From Siphonodentalium dalli (lineage: Eukaryota > Mollusca > Scaphopoda > Gadilida > Siphonodentaliidae), in NCBI GenBank assembly GCA_032622095.1, contig CP136061.1, positions 215,110,373 to 215,174,372 on the forward strand: DNA of 64,000 nt, written 5' to 3'. Below the pieces are notes generated by a model. It had not been told where the DNA came from and made no database searches. It saw only the letters and a list, made by a program, of their open reading frames with translations. Every line of letters starts with the position of its first letter. Within the stretch, counting starts at the first letter, position 1. Positions 12,101 to 20,205 of the stretch are shown here, piece after piece. Position numbers and translations under genes: made by a program.

Positions 12101-14374
12101 CGTTGTCGAGTAATTTTTGTACAGTTTTCAACCAAATGAATCAAATAAACATTATATTATATGCTTAGTAGTCCCATATACTCATTTAAGTTAGTGTATG
12201 GTCACTAGTCAATGAGTGGCTTGGGTTTTCTCCCCGTATAAGCATAACGTTTCAAACGATTGTGTGTGCAATTGTTTTATTAATCCAGTATCCCTCAATT
12301 ATAATTTGATTACGTTTTGTACACGGAAATTCCAATTTTAAGAGACGCCATTTTATGGCTGGAGCCATAAAATCAATTTATATTAAATTATTAACTTTTA
12401 AATTATTAAATTTTAAGATAGCCTATTAACCTGAGCGTTTACAGAATACATCTTCGACTCAAATTACTTATATTTCTATATAGTATCGATAATAGATCGT
12501 TGTTATCACCGGGAATTTATTGAAAATGGCGTACAGTACCCCTTTAAAGAAAGCCTGAACACTGAACTATCATAGGGCCCTCCCATGGCGGTGCCATTCC
12601 CAACCCCGCGACTCGCCAATCTTCTGATTGAGTTGAAAATAAACTGGCTAATTCAATATGTACAGTGAATTATATTGGGACTGCGCATGCGTGACTGATT
12701 CCGAGGCAAGCCACTGAAGAGTGAAGACCGTGAGTGATCGTAGGCGACCAAAAAGTTAACCCCTTTTCTACTATGGTTTACAAACGCAGGACATCTATCC
12801 ATATAGTTCAGTGTTCAGGCTTTCTTTAAGGAAATATATATTATATTTTTAAAAATATCATTTTAGGCAGGGCGAACACTGATCCCAATAAGCTAATGAT
12901 TCCATGGTCCCCAGATAGAATAATAAGAATTTTCTAAGAACAAAGAGCCCAGTTAATTAAGATTTATCATCAGGTATGGGGATTTAACAATGTTTCAGTA
13001 ATTTACAATAGTAATGGATTGTGTGATACTCACAGCTGTGATAGTATTACACACCGCTAGCAACAGAAACATGACATGAAGTCCATCAAAGGTTTCCAAT
13101 CATTAAATTTTGAAAAATTTTATCATTTTTGTTGTTGTTCTTCAAGGCATAATTCGAGGAGTGAATATGGAAAAGAAAAGGTTATATATAGTAACACCTG
13201 TGCCTCTAGAGAAGTTGAAACATGTTAATACGCTGCTCAAAGGTGGAGTTACGGTTCCTGAACAGCTGCTCTTATCACAGGTAAAATCAGCTATGTTACA
13301 TCACTGTCAAAGCCTTATAAAGATAAAATCAAAGTTAGTTAATCTGACTGAAAACATTAAATGGTTAAACAAAATATCACCAATAGCCCAAAAAATGGCT
13401 TCACTTTCGGAACAACTGATATTTTTTAATCAATTCTTGTAATAAAACTAAATGGCCAGTGACCATGATATATTGAATTGGTTTTGTCATGGACAGAATA
13501 CATGATAGCTACATAATTAGCCCCTAAACCTGGCCTCATATTTTTTAGTAAGACACACGTGTATTATCGGCATGCGCGTTAATGTAAGAGCATATCGATG
13601 TCAATCCCGGAACTTTATTATTATATTAATTAGAATATAATTATGATATTCAATTTGTGTTGGGTTATTTAGTGTTTGACTGTCAGATAAACATGTGTGA
13701 TAAGGGTGGTTGAACAAGTTTGTCAACATGAAAAGAAACATTTAAAATGGAACTATATTTTTTCTAGAAGGTATCTTTACTTCCTCTTTGGTTGTGATAA
13801 GGAAAGCAATATTTTTATATTTTTTTAACTCCAGCCATTTCGAGACGGTTTTTATCCTTGCTAAAATGTGATTATGTGATAAAATTGATCTCAAATTCGT
13901 CCATCAAAGCTCGACTCGAATCGAATTTAGTGCACTCCGTTAATAATTATTTTATAGAATTGTGACTCATTAGAGATGCTCTATATTTATGATAGATACC
14001 TATGTATATAAAGATATGCAGAAAGGTTCAATTGAGTTTGATTATGCAGTTTTGTTTTTATTGCATATATATCTGTTAAAATCGTGATGGCATAAATTAA
14101 CAAATCTTATTTTTGGTATGAAACTTCCAACACACAGATTCAAATCACAAAAATGTTTCAGTTCAGAACACACTCACTTTAATTTGTCCCCCCTCTATCC
14201 CCCTCCTAAGTTTTTTGCTATTTATGTCTTATCACCATTCTGAATATTGCTCTTTTTCAGACAGGGAAATGTCGACAGGTGCCTTATGTTGACAATCCGC
14301 TCACAGTAACGGGAAGTCATATTGTTAAGAGGAGGAAGCACTTACCAGGCAGAAACTACAACAATCCAAAATAA
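22..14374 (+). CDS. NOL9: NOL9/Grc3-type polynucleotide 5'-hydroxyl kinase, C-terminal part (six exons)
   Basis: Six exons (22-167, 3016-3092, 5797-6019, 7089-7158, 13147-13280, 14261-14374) join in one open frame of about 253 codons ending in TAA. All have GT-AG introns and the junction phases agree (0, 2, 0, 1, 0). The peptide has the order expected of the NOL9 region after the kinase core: LLTDTIRMSKPTNIIQIDLP, then LLSYLAHN, then WSQLAIHMCH and QLMYALNNSVVALC, then TPLCDCVGYG, RLYIVTPVPLEKLKHVN, and a basic tail. NOL9 family proteins are nucleolar RNA 5'-kinases that act with LAS1 in ITS2 pre-rRNA processing. The P-loop kinase domain lies upstream of this window, so only about the last third of a roughly 700-residue protein is present. 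Introns are full of mobile elements, the largest (7159-13146) almost wholly so. The identification rests on remembered family resemblance; the splice structure is seen directly. Confidence 0.85.
395..530. repeat. Dispersed repeat, copy 1
   Basis: This segment of NOL9 intron a matches 63235-63370 in the same orientation, including CAAATGGTGATGAATT and the end GTGGGCCTTT-like block (here ATGGGCCTTTA). The terminal block resembles the AGGCCCACTTAA end of the TTAA element at 52027-52625, so it may be one end of that family. It is not coding. Confidence 0.55.
1317..1772. mobile_element. TTAA MITE family A, fully palindromic form
   Basis: The element begins AGGTACTCAATCCG and ends CGGATTGAGTACCT, with TTAA directly on each side (1313-1316 and 1773-1776). 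Its two halves, each about 225 bp, are near-perfect reverse complements meeting at about 1545, so a transcript would fold into one long hairpin. It lies in NOL9 intron a. Seven more copies of the family occur in the window. The TTAA target suggests piggyBac-type mobilisation (inference); nothing is encoded. Confidence 0.85.
3016..3092 (+). CDS. NOL9: NOL9 exon b
   Basis: Acceptor TTGCAG ends at 3015. The 77 bp exon opens in phase 0 and encodes EEKMSSLKQYDRKLSVVES and a PGHL stretch, ending two bases into an Arg codon. The donor is GTATTAAC; its TTAA at 3096-3099 is also the apparent left target site of the hairpin MITE that follows. The exon is short, but its phase fits the next exon exactly (AG plus A gives Arg). 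Confidence 0.8.
3100..3690. mobile_element. Hairpin MITE abutting the NOL9 exon b donor
   Basis: TTAA at 3096-3099 is followed by CCCTTTAATGACGGGAGCT, and the right end reads the reverse complement (AGCTCC-GTCATGAAAGGG) followed by TTAC. Internal hairpins contain the motif TCTTATATATGCGAG and its complement (3150-3200, 3483-3550, 3580-3645). An internal CCCTGTCATGACGGGGCTGC at 3438 suggests a compound or nested element. It is related to the CCCTTTACCC elements at 40955 and 60480. Confidence 0.7.
3798..4010. repeat. ACACCCGTTTT-head repeat remnant
   Basis: The start TTTTTATACACCCGTTTTAA and the CCGTCTGTCT run, followed by GGTTCACTACCACAAAATAC and ACAGGTCAAGTTCGA, match the better preserved element at 38553-39080. 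It is a short degenerate copy in NOL9 intron b with no coding capacity. Confidence 0.55.
4060..4500. mobile_element. Hairpin MITE, GAATGAGGTCCCCAGAG family
   Basis: The outer ends are inverted repeats carrying TGTCATTTGCAGAATGAGG and its complement. Each end carries its own local hairpin with GGGTGAATTTAGTGATG and complement (4086-4174 and 4388-4476). Related copies lie at 6700-7040, 17478-17585 and 52092-52239. It lies in NOL9 intron b. The target site is not resolved. Confidence 0.65.
5797..6019 (+). CDS. NOL9: NOL9 exon c
   Basis: The acceptor TTTTTTCAG ends at 5796. One base completes the split Arg, then 74 codons run to the donor GTGTGT at 6020. The exon carries the most recognisable NOL9 C-terminal motifs: NFSLLSYLAHN, APWSQLAIHMCH and QLMYALNNSVVALC. 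Its last 33 bases and the following intron are tandemly repeated from 6272, so a second copy of the donor exists 285 bp downstream. Confidence 0.87.
5987..6573. repeat. Two-copy tandem duplication of exon c tail plus intron
   Basis: The segment starting GTGGTCGCTTTGTGTC at 5987 is repeated from 6272 (period 285 bp). Each copy contains the last 33 bases of NOL9 exon c, the donor GTGTGT, and a hairpin in which TCAGATAATAAGTTCAACAA pairs with its complement. The second copy differs by point changes and a 20 bp insertion near 6360. The same hairpin occurs at 17708-17770. Confidence 0.8.
6574..7040. repeat. Dispersed repeat plus degraded hairpin MITE in NOL9 intron c
   Basis: 6574-6700 (AGTAATGCCCTAAATAATC onward) matches 19628-19740. 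It is followed by a degraded GAATGAGGTCCCC hairpin element ending ATTCTGCAAATGACAGACAC just before exon d. The element end lies about 50 bp upstream of the exon d acceptor. Confidence 0.55.
7089..7158 (+). CDS. NOL9: NOL9 exon d
   Basis: Acceptor ATTTTCAG ends at 7088 and the donor GTGAGA starts at 7159. The 70 bp exon opens in phase 0 and ends one base into a Gly codon. It encodes AVKSEESAPYSLSS and TPLCDCVGYG. The CDCVGYG block is typical of NOL9, where it precedes the beta-rich R-LYI-TPVPLE segment. Confidence 0.85.
9590..11740. other. GC-richer interior with unrecognised ORF remnants
   Basis: Composition shifts upward in GC relative to both sides. Short open stretches occur on the + strand (for example 10944-11189, rich in Arg and Pro, and 11493-11738, containing ELVSSHLKSAGFLELTDEEQ) and on the - strand (11155-11433). 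They do not join into one frame and I recognise no domain. A decayed retroelement or captured coding fragment is possible. I make no functional call. Confidence 0.35.
10454..10940. repeat. Two-copy tandem repeat, ~240-250 bp unit
   Basis: CATGTTCTCTG at 10454 recurs at 10705, and GATACATAGGTACCTCAG at 10676 recurs at 10913. Each unit contains a TATATAT-rich palindromic stretch and a CTGGCTCCG block followed by GGGCGCAGCTTT. Indels between landmarks make the period vary from 237 to 251. Confidence 0.7.
11918..12863. mobile_element. Small TIR element abutting the 4.46 kb element, split by a TTAA MITE
   Basis: Inverted ends run from the AT-rich TAATATATATTTCC through CTTAAAGAAAGCCTGAACAC and TGAACTAT on each side. 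Bases 12640-12830 are the reverse complement of the left subterminal part of the large element. Removing the MITE at 11952-12543 leaves an element of about 350 bp, so it is plausibly a non-autonomous derivative of the larger one. Confidence 0.7.
11952..12543. mobile_element. TTAA MITE family B (AGGGGTACTGTAC ends)
   Basis: Ends AGGGGTACTGTAC and GTACAGTACCCCT are flanked by TTAA at 11948-11951 and 12544-12547. The insertion sits inside the left TIR of the surrounding element, at the CCTTAAAGAAAGCC site that is still intact in that element's right TIR. This gives direct evidence of the empty site and the 4 bp TTAA duplication. A lone end of the same family lies at 46638-46658. Confidence 0.85.
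13147..13280 (+). CDS. NOL9: NOL9 exon e
   Basis: Acceptor TTCAAG ends at 13146. Two bases complete the Gly codon of exon d, then 44 codons encode IIRGVNMEKKRLYIVTPVPL and EKLKHVNTLLKGGVTVPEQL, ending LLSQ. The donor GTAAAA starts at 13281. The open frame runs past the donor into intron sequence, which should not be annotated as coding. Confidence 0.87.
14261..14374 (+). CDS. NOL9: NOL9 terminal exon f
   Basis: Acceptor CTTTTTCAG ends at 14260. The exon has 37 codons and a TAA stop at 14372-14374. It encodes TGKCRQVPYVDNPLTVTGSH and then a lysine/arginine-rich tail (VKRRKHLPGR), a plausible nucleolar-retention end for a nucleolar protein. Poly(A) signals follow about 110 bp downstream. Confidence 0.85.
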   Translation, partial: TGKCRQVPYVDNPLTVTGSHIVKRRKHLPGRNYNNPK

Positions 14375-14482
14375 ATTAAAATCACCCATGGAATTGTTAT
14401 TTATCATTGTCATCAGGCATTTAATTTTTTTATCACTTGATTTACGGATTGTTTTGGCTAAAGGGTAGAGGAGGTGGGAGGA

Positions 14483-14499
14483 AATAAAATAAAAATAAA
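14483..14499 (+). promoter_or_regulatory. Poly(A) signals for NOL9
   Basis: Three overlapping or adjacent AATAAA hexamers (14483, 14488, 14494) lie about 110 bp after the NOL9 stop, in AT-rich sequence followed by a T-rich run at 14510. This is a good position for 3'-end formation. No other candidate lies closer. Confidence 0.6.
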
Positions 14500-15237
14500 A
14501 TCTGTATACTTTTTTTTTTAATTTAAATTTTCAAACAATAGGGTCGGGAGAAATAAAATACTTGCGGTATAATAATCTCCTCATCTAAAACAAGCCACCA
14601 TATCACCTGTAGCTATGTTTTGCCCTTGTCTAATTGCATAGGCAAATATATATTTTTTATTTGGATGTGTCTTTAAAGCAAGATACTGATAGATGAAAAA
14701 ATATTGCCAATATCAAAGTTTGTCATGTTGTCGTTGACATTCAATACCATAATGATCACCAAGAGGCTTCGCTGTTCAATTGATGTATATTTTATGCAAA
14801 CTTATACTTTTTTCAATTTTTTTTATATGTGTGGATTAATATTCCCACAGGCAGAAAAAAAAAAAAAAGGAAAACTAAAATTTTATTTTTTTTCACAAAC
14901 AGCTTTTTTTAGGTAGGGAAATCCGTAAACCAAGTAATAAAATATAAAATGCTACGATCATACCGGTCAACCATAGAGATTCAAGACTTATTGACATCAT
15001 ATGAATATCTTCTTATTTATCATACTTTTATTGAGGTAAACCATAAATATTGAGGTTGACAATATATTTACAGCAAACTTTGAAAGGAATTGTCCTCTTT
15101 CACAAAATTAAGTGTAGTTGTATTCGAATGTGTCGGTGACACGGTGTCGCAATGCCTAAACAGCCACACCAGCGCATGCATCGCCTTCAAAACTAGTCTC
15201 TAAGAAAGCTGCTAATTGGTGTTGTAGATTGGGTAAA

Positions 15238-15770
15238 TGTCCGGTGGGTAAATGTCCAGGTGGGGAAATGTCCGTTTGGGGAAATGTCCTGGTGGGGAAA
15301 TGTCCGGATGGGGAAATGTCCTGGTGGGGAAATGTCCGGGTGGGGAAATGTCCAGGTGGGGAAATGTCCGTTTGGGGAAATGTCCTGGTGGGGAAATGTC
15401 CGAATGGGGAAATGTCCTGGTGGGGAAATGTCCGGGTGGGGAAATGTCCGGTGGGGAAATGTTCAGGTGGGGAAATGTCCTGGTGGGGAACTGTCCGAAT
15501 GGGGAAATGTCCTGGTGGGGAAATGTCCGGGTGGGGAAATGTCCGGATGGGGAAATGTCGGCTTTGAAAGTGGGGAAATGTCTGGTGGGTAAATGTCTGG
15601 GTGGGGAAATGTCCTGGTGGGGAATTGTCCGCTTTTGAAAGTGGGGAAATGTCCGGGTTGGGGAAATATCCTGGTGGGGAAATGTCCAGGTGGGAAATTG
15701 TCCGCTTTTGAAAGTGGGGAAATGTCCGGGTGGGGAAATGTCTGCTTTTGAAAATGGGGAAATGTCTGGG
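15238..15770 (+). repeat. 16 bp minisatellite
   Basis: About thirty copies of a 16 bp unit (consensus GGTGGGGAAATGTCCN), regular to about 15555, then interspersed with TTTGAAAGT spacers. Because 16 is not a multiple of 3, all three + frames stay open and encode the same 16-residue cycle (VGKCPGGEMSGWGNVL-like). The ORFs are by-products of the repeat, not evidence of a protein. Confidence 0.9.
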
Positions 15771-15975
15771 ATTCGAGCAAAATAGCTGTGTTTATAGGCA
15801 AAACGTTTAAATGGATCCTCTCAGCCGGCAAATTCGTTTGGCTAATCCGTAAGTGATAATAAAATGAATCAAAACATAATTTCAACTTTATAAATTATAC
15901 TGATATATGGAGAGCAGTGATCATCTCATAGTATGATGAAATAAAAGGTAATTTTCATTAATTTTAACCCTTTGA

Positions 15976-16030
15976 ACCCTGACACCCCACAGCGATCGAC
16001 ACCCTGACACCCCACAGCGATCGACACCCT
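15976..16030 (+). repeat. 25 bp tandem repeat, 2.2 copies
   Basis: The 25 bp unit starting ACCCTGACACCCCACAGCGA is present at 15976-16000, identically at 16001-16025, and partially after that. Flanking sequence is AT-rich with no gene. Confidence 0.85.
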
Positions 16031-16184
16031 GACCCAGGGCTCCCCTTTTTATTTTCCTTTAAATTAGACAGTTGCTTTTCGCATGATGTTGGTTATGTTT
16101 AAATTGTGGTACAGGTCTGATACTTTACATGTTTGTCCCCCATGGATCATAACAAGTACATTCATTTGTTCTGGCTGAATAAGA

Positions 16185-16600
16185 TCATAAGATTGAGAGA
16201 CTTTGTCCCGTGGCAACTCCTTGGTAACGGTTGCTATGCAACTACCCGGAATTGACTGGAAAATACAAATATGGCTTTAATCGTCGTAATTCAATGCCAG
16301 TGATCGCGTTTTCGATGTAAGTAATACCCTAATGTGAAATTTGAGATATACCCAACAAGAAGAGTGAACTAAATGTCTTATTTAAGGTTAGCAACGGTTG
16401 CTTAGCAAATACCACAAATGATTGAATGACACCATTGCACTAACCATTAAGTGGTATATTTGAGAGTGAGCAGGAATGTTATGCATGCAGGGACCACTGG
16501 TCATAAGATCGGGAGACTTTGCCACCTAGTCTCTCCTTAGCAATGGTTACTAGGCAACTACTCATAACTGGCAGGAAAATGCAATTATAGCTTCTATATG
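16185..16600. repeat. Diverged duplicated segment with X-box-like palindromes
   Basis: CATAAGAT-GAGACTTTG at about 16185 recurs at about 16501. Each copy, and an intervening partial copy, contains a GTTGCnnnGCAAC-like palindrome (16230-16242, 16397-16409, 16546-16558). 15771-17470 otherwise shows no gene that I can support. Confidence 0.5.
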
Positions 16601-17477
16601 CCCGGTGTATAGTGCCACATTTCATTAAAATGCATGTTTGGTTTGTGAATTATGGCCCATTCAATGTGCATGCGCATATGTTCCTACTTGATAATGACGT
16701 GTATGGGACCATTTAAATATATATTAGTGGGCATGTCGTGTCTAAATAACCTATAAACCATTTATTTGTCATTGTGCTGCTCTGAGCATGTACGAGTAAA
16801 TCAATTTGATATGTGATAGACCCTTCCCCAAATGTGGTAGAACACTGATTAATATATGCGAAGGTAAATTAAACTGAAAATATAAATAATTTGTCTAAAT
16901 TATGTCTGTTCTTCAACATGTGGAACATGAAATTATATGCCATAAATATAGCGCCACATTGCACTTAAATATTTTATAGATTATATGCTGTGCGCATGCA
17001 CATATATTTCTGACAGATACTAGCGGCCAACCATTCCATACACATACACATCATGGGTACCGCTGACATGTGGGGGTTATTCACATATAAATCAGTGGGT
17101 CTGACGATGGTTATACTATATACAAATTTCCTATTGCCTCATGTCATCGCTGCACCAAAATATCGGTGTTACAGATTCAAAGGGTTAATTTCGATTTCAA
17201 GAGCGCTATCACACCTGTGTACCTCTCTCTTGCAAATCTTTATCTTTTTCATCTTTCATATGCATGTAACTACATGTATCATGTATATATGCTGAATTAT
17301 ATGAAACATTGTATCTTGTCAAACCATATGGACATTCTATGTATGTCAGTGATAAATATTGAACCAGTATTGTTCAAACATTGAATCGGTGCTAAATGTG
17401 ATGGTACTTGTGTACCAAACCCCTCATCTAGATCTTCCACCGAAACAATTAGTGTCAGTCATAGGCCACAAAATATG

Positions 17478-17585
17478 GTGCCGGACATTTGCAGAATGAG
17501 GTCCCTGAACTGTTATTTTAGTGACTCTTCCCTCACAGCAGGCTAGCATCACTAAATTCACTCTCTGGGGACCTCATTATGTTTA
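17478..17585. mobile_element. Hairpin MITE fragment, GAATGAGGTCC family
   Basis: One hairpin end is preserved: GGACATTTGCAGAATGAGGT, then a loop with ATTTTAGTGACT, and the complement GGGGACCTCATTATG. It matches the ends at 4086, 4388 and 52110. The rest of the element is missing or too diverged. Confidence 0.55.
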
Positions 17586-17707
17586 AGCCTCAACTGATCT
17601 GGAAAGTATCTTTATTATCAAATTATCTGTCTAAAACCATAATGAGTAAGCTTTTGACACCTTAACCCTTTCTATATTGGAGTATCATTGATGAGTAGTT
17701 CCAATAA

Positions 17708-17770
17708 GAAGTGTTCAGATAATAAGTTCAACAAAGATCATTTGTTGAACTTATTATCTGAACATTTCCC
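17708..17770. repeat. Hairpin shared with NOL9 intron c
   Basis: GTTCAGATAATAAGTTCAAC pairs with GTTGAACTTATTATCTGAAC across a short loop. This is the same hairpin found twice in the duplication at 6179-6243 and 6475-6541. TTAACCCTTTCT about 45 bp upstream is also shared, suggesting a small CCCTTT-ended TTAA element. Confidence 0.65.
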
Positions 17771-17889
17771 TGCAATAAATAGGACTCTTTCTGTAGTTGT
17801 ATGATCTATCGTCTGATTTTTTCATGAAACCCTGTGGGTGAGAATCAAATGTAGTACAGAAATGGTAAGAAGCAAACTGAAAATCTTTA

Positions 17890-18275
17890 GACTCTGTAAC
17901 ACGTAGCTTTTTGAGAGTCTAATTTTAATTATAACTGGAGTTAGTGCTGTTGTCTAACTCTGATAATGCCTATCAAGGGGAATAGAATTAACACGGCCAA
18001 CTACGAGTTATCGTGTACTTTTTGCATGTAATTGAATGTGCGTCGCCAGTGAACATGTTAACTATTTCCAAGAATTTCAACAGTTTATATTCAGTTTTGT
18101 TACGAAATTTGCCCAAAACAAAACCGATAAGAGATATAATTCTGTGAATCATAAACTATTTGTGTGCTGTGTTGTCATACTGCAGGGATTTCATGCAGAT
18201 GCAGACTCTGTAACACGTGGCTTGTTCGAGAATCTAATTTTAATTAGAAATGGATTTAGTGCTGTTGCCTAAATA
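17890..18275 (+). repeat. Direct repeat, ~314 bp period
   Basis: GACTCTGTAACACGT at 17890 and 18204 is followed by similar sequence (TCTAATTTTAATTA, then AGTGCTGTTG) for about 70 bp. The sequence between is unique AT-rich DNA. No coding function is apparent. Confidence 0.55.
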
Positions 18276-18697
18276 TCAGTGCAACAACAGACTCATCTAA
18301 ACACTTCTATAATTAACTTTGTACACATCCTCATTTTATCAGTCAGTGCCTTCAACAGCTTTTGACCAAGTCATGTCAGCTCATGAAAATTCACCATAGA
18401 ATGGTACAATTGTTTATCATTGTTGTTGTTGATTTGTTTGTTGATTATTTGATAAATTATATCATGGCTCCGACTTGCACATATTTTTACCCCTCTCCCC
18501 ACTCATAAAGTGAGTTGTGAATGTTCTGGATGTTATGCATCCAGGCAGATTACATGAAAAAGTGTGTCAGTGTCCTACTTAAAAAGACATAAGGCAATCA
18601 CAGTGGGTAAATTATAAAAATCATAAAAGTTTGTACAACCCTCATCATAAGATTAACATGGAAAAATATATAGACTTTATTCTTATTTGTGTTATTA

Positions 18698-19620
18698 TAC
18701 CCCCCCGCAACGAAGTTAGGGGGGGTATACTGGAGTCAGCTCGTCCGTCCGTCCGTTGTCCGTCCGTGGACACAAATTTGTTTTTCTCAGCTGTTTTTTG
18801 ATCAATTTCCGTGAAACTTTTGCACAGGTATCAACCACCATGGGAACCTGCGATTATGACGTCTGTCGGACTTTTTTTGTTGGAGTTATTCCCCCTTTTT
18901 CGACTTAGAAATTTTTGCAACATGTATAATTTTGTCCGAACTTTTATTCCTACATTTCTAGGTAAAATTTTTTTTAACTTGCCACAGACATTTAGTACCA
19001 TGGGAACCTGTACACCTGCGATTATGACGTCTGTCCGGCATTTTTTGGTGGAGTTATTTCCCTTTTTTGACTTGGACATTTTTTTGCAACATGCCTAATT
19101 TTGTCCGAGCTTTTATTTCTACATTTTTAGGTCAATGTTTTTTAATCTTGGCACTGATATTTAGTACCATGAGAACCTGTGCACCTGCGATTATGATGTC
19201 TGTCCGACTTTTTTTGGTGGAGTTATTTCCCTTTTTTGACTTAGACATTTTTTTGCAACATGCCTAATTTTGTCCGAGCTTTTATTTCTACATTATTAGG
19301 TCAATGTTTTTTAATCTTGGCACTGATATTTAGTACCATGAGAACCTGTGCACCTGCGATTATGATGTCTGTCCGACTTTTTTTGTGGAGTTATTCCCCT
19401 TTTTCGACTTAGAACATTTTTGCAAAATGCATAATTTTGTCCCAGCTTTTATTCCTACATTTTTCGGTCAATAGGTTTAAGATTACGGTTAGGTTTGTGC
19501 ACCTGCAATGGGAACTGTTATTTTATTATTTTAACTAAATGTTTACTGACATGTGAAACATCTTAGTATTTTAAAAACATGGGGGGTATCCTTAGTCCCA
19601 TTGGGACAGTCACACCTCTA
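18698..19620. mobile_element. CCCCCGCAACGAAG-head element with 169 bp tandem units
   Basis: It opens with the hairpin ACCCCCCCGCAACGAAGTTA/GGGGGGGT, then a CCGTCCGTCCGTTGTCCG run and a GTGAAACTTTTGCAC block. Four units of exactly 169 bp follow, aligned on TTAGTACCATG (18992, 19161, 19330 and a shorter first unit). It ends at GGGGGGTATCCTTAGTCCCA. This architecture is common in bivalve genomes (recollection). The ORFs inside (18811-19267) are repeat by-products. Confidence 0.7.
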
Positions 19621-19627
19621 GTTGATA

Positions 19628-19850
19628 CAGTAATGCCCTAAATAATCGACTCCTTAACCACAGCAGAATTATGGGTAATTTTTCAGGATTTAGTCGGAAA
19701 TATGGCTTGTTGCCATTCATTGGAAAGCTCTCAGTGATGGCGATGATGATCATGATGACGACAATGATGACGATGATTATGATGAGGATGACTATGATAC
19801 TATGATGATGATGACAATGACGACGATGACGATGGTGGTGATGCACTTCT
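19628..19850. repeat. Dispersed repeat followed by GAT-type microsatellite
   Basis: 19628-19740 matches 6580-6690. It runs into an imperfect (GAT)n/(GACGAT)n microsatellite at 19735-19850. The His-rich translation on the - strand is a by-product of the microsatellite. Confidence 0.7.
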
Positions 19851-20075
19851 GCCATATGAAAATGGCAAGCCAGACAACAGTGGCCCCCTTTTGTAAATAT
19901 ATATTAAGAATTACTCTGTATTTGCCACCTAATTGTGGCATTGAGTTAAATAAACAATCAGTTACCAACAATAAATATAAGAACAAATTATATGTTTCTT
20001 CTTGGTGATGATGGTATTTTTAGCTAAAATTGACAAAGTTAAGTTTGAATTATTGCCATGGATTGGTGTCCATCC

Positions 20076-20126
20076 ACATGCCCCAACGCATGGCCGATGG
20101 AGTCCATCGTCCATGCGTCGGGGCAT
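20076..20126. repeat. Imperfect palindrome
   Basis: CATGCCCCAACGCATGG pairs with CCATGCGTCGGGGCATG around a short centre. It is a strong hairpin with few mismatches. Its purpose is unknown and no other copy is seen. Confidence 0.5.
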
Positions 20127-20205
20127 GTGTGCATCCATCAACAATTTCCTTTGGCACACCCTACATGTTTGCCATCTGATTGTCACCAAACTTAATAGTG
20201 TAGAC

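Noticed and set aside
13110-13442. A 110-codon ORF as a stand-alone gene
   Set aside because: Only 13147-13280 is coding (NOL9 exon e, bounded by AG and GT). The rest is intron.
15229-15638. Three overlapping + strand ORFs of 110-128 codons rich in Trp, Gly and Cys
   Set aside because: They are the three frames of a 16 bp minisatellite and exist only because the unit lacks stops.
18811-19267. Phe-rich ORFs of 66-95 codons
   Set aside because: They follow the 169 bp tandem units and repeat with them.
19735-19850. His-rich minus-strand ORF as a metal-binding protein
   Set aside because: It is a translated GAT/ATC microsatellite.
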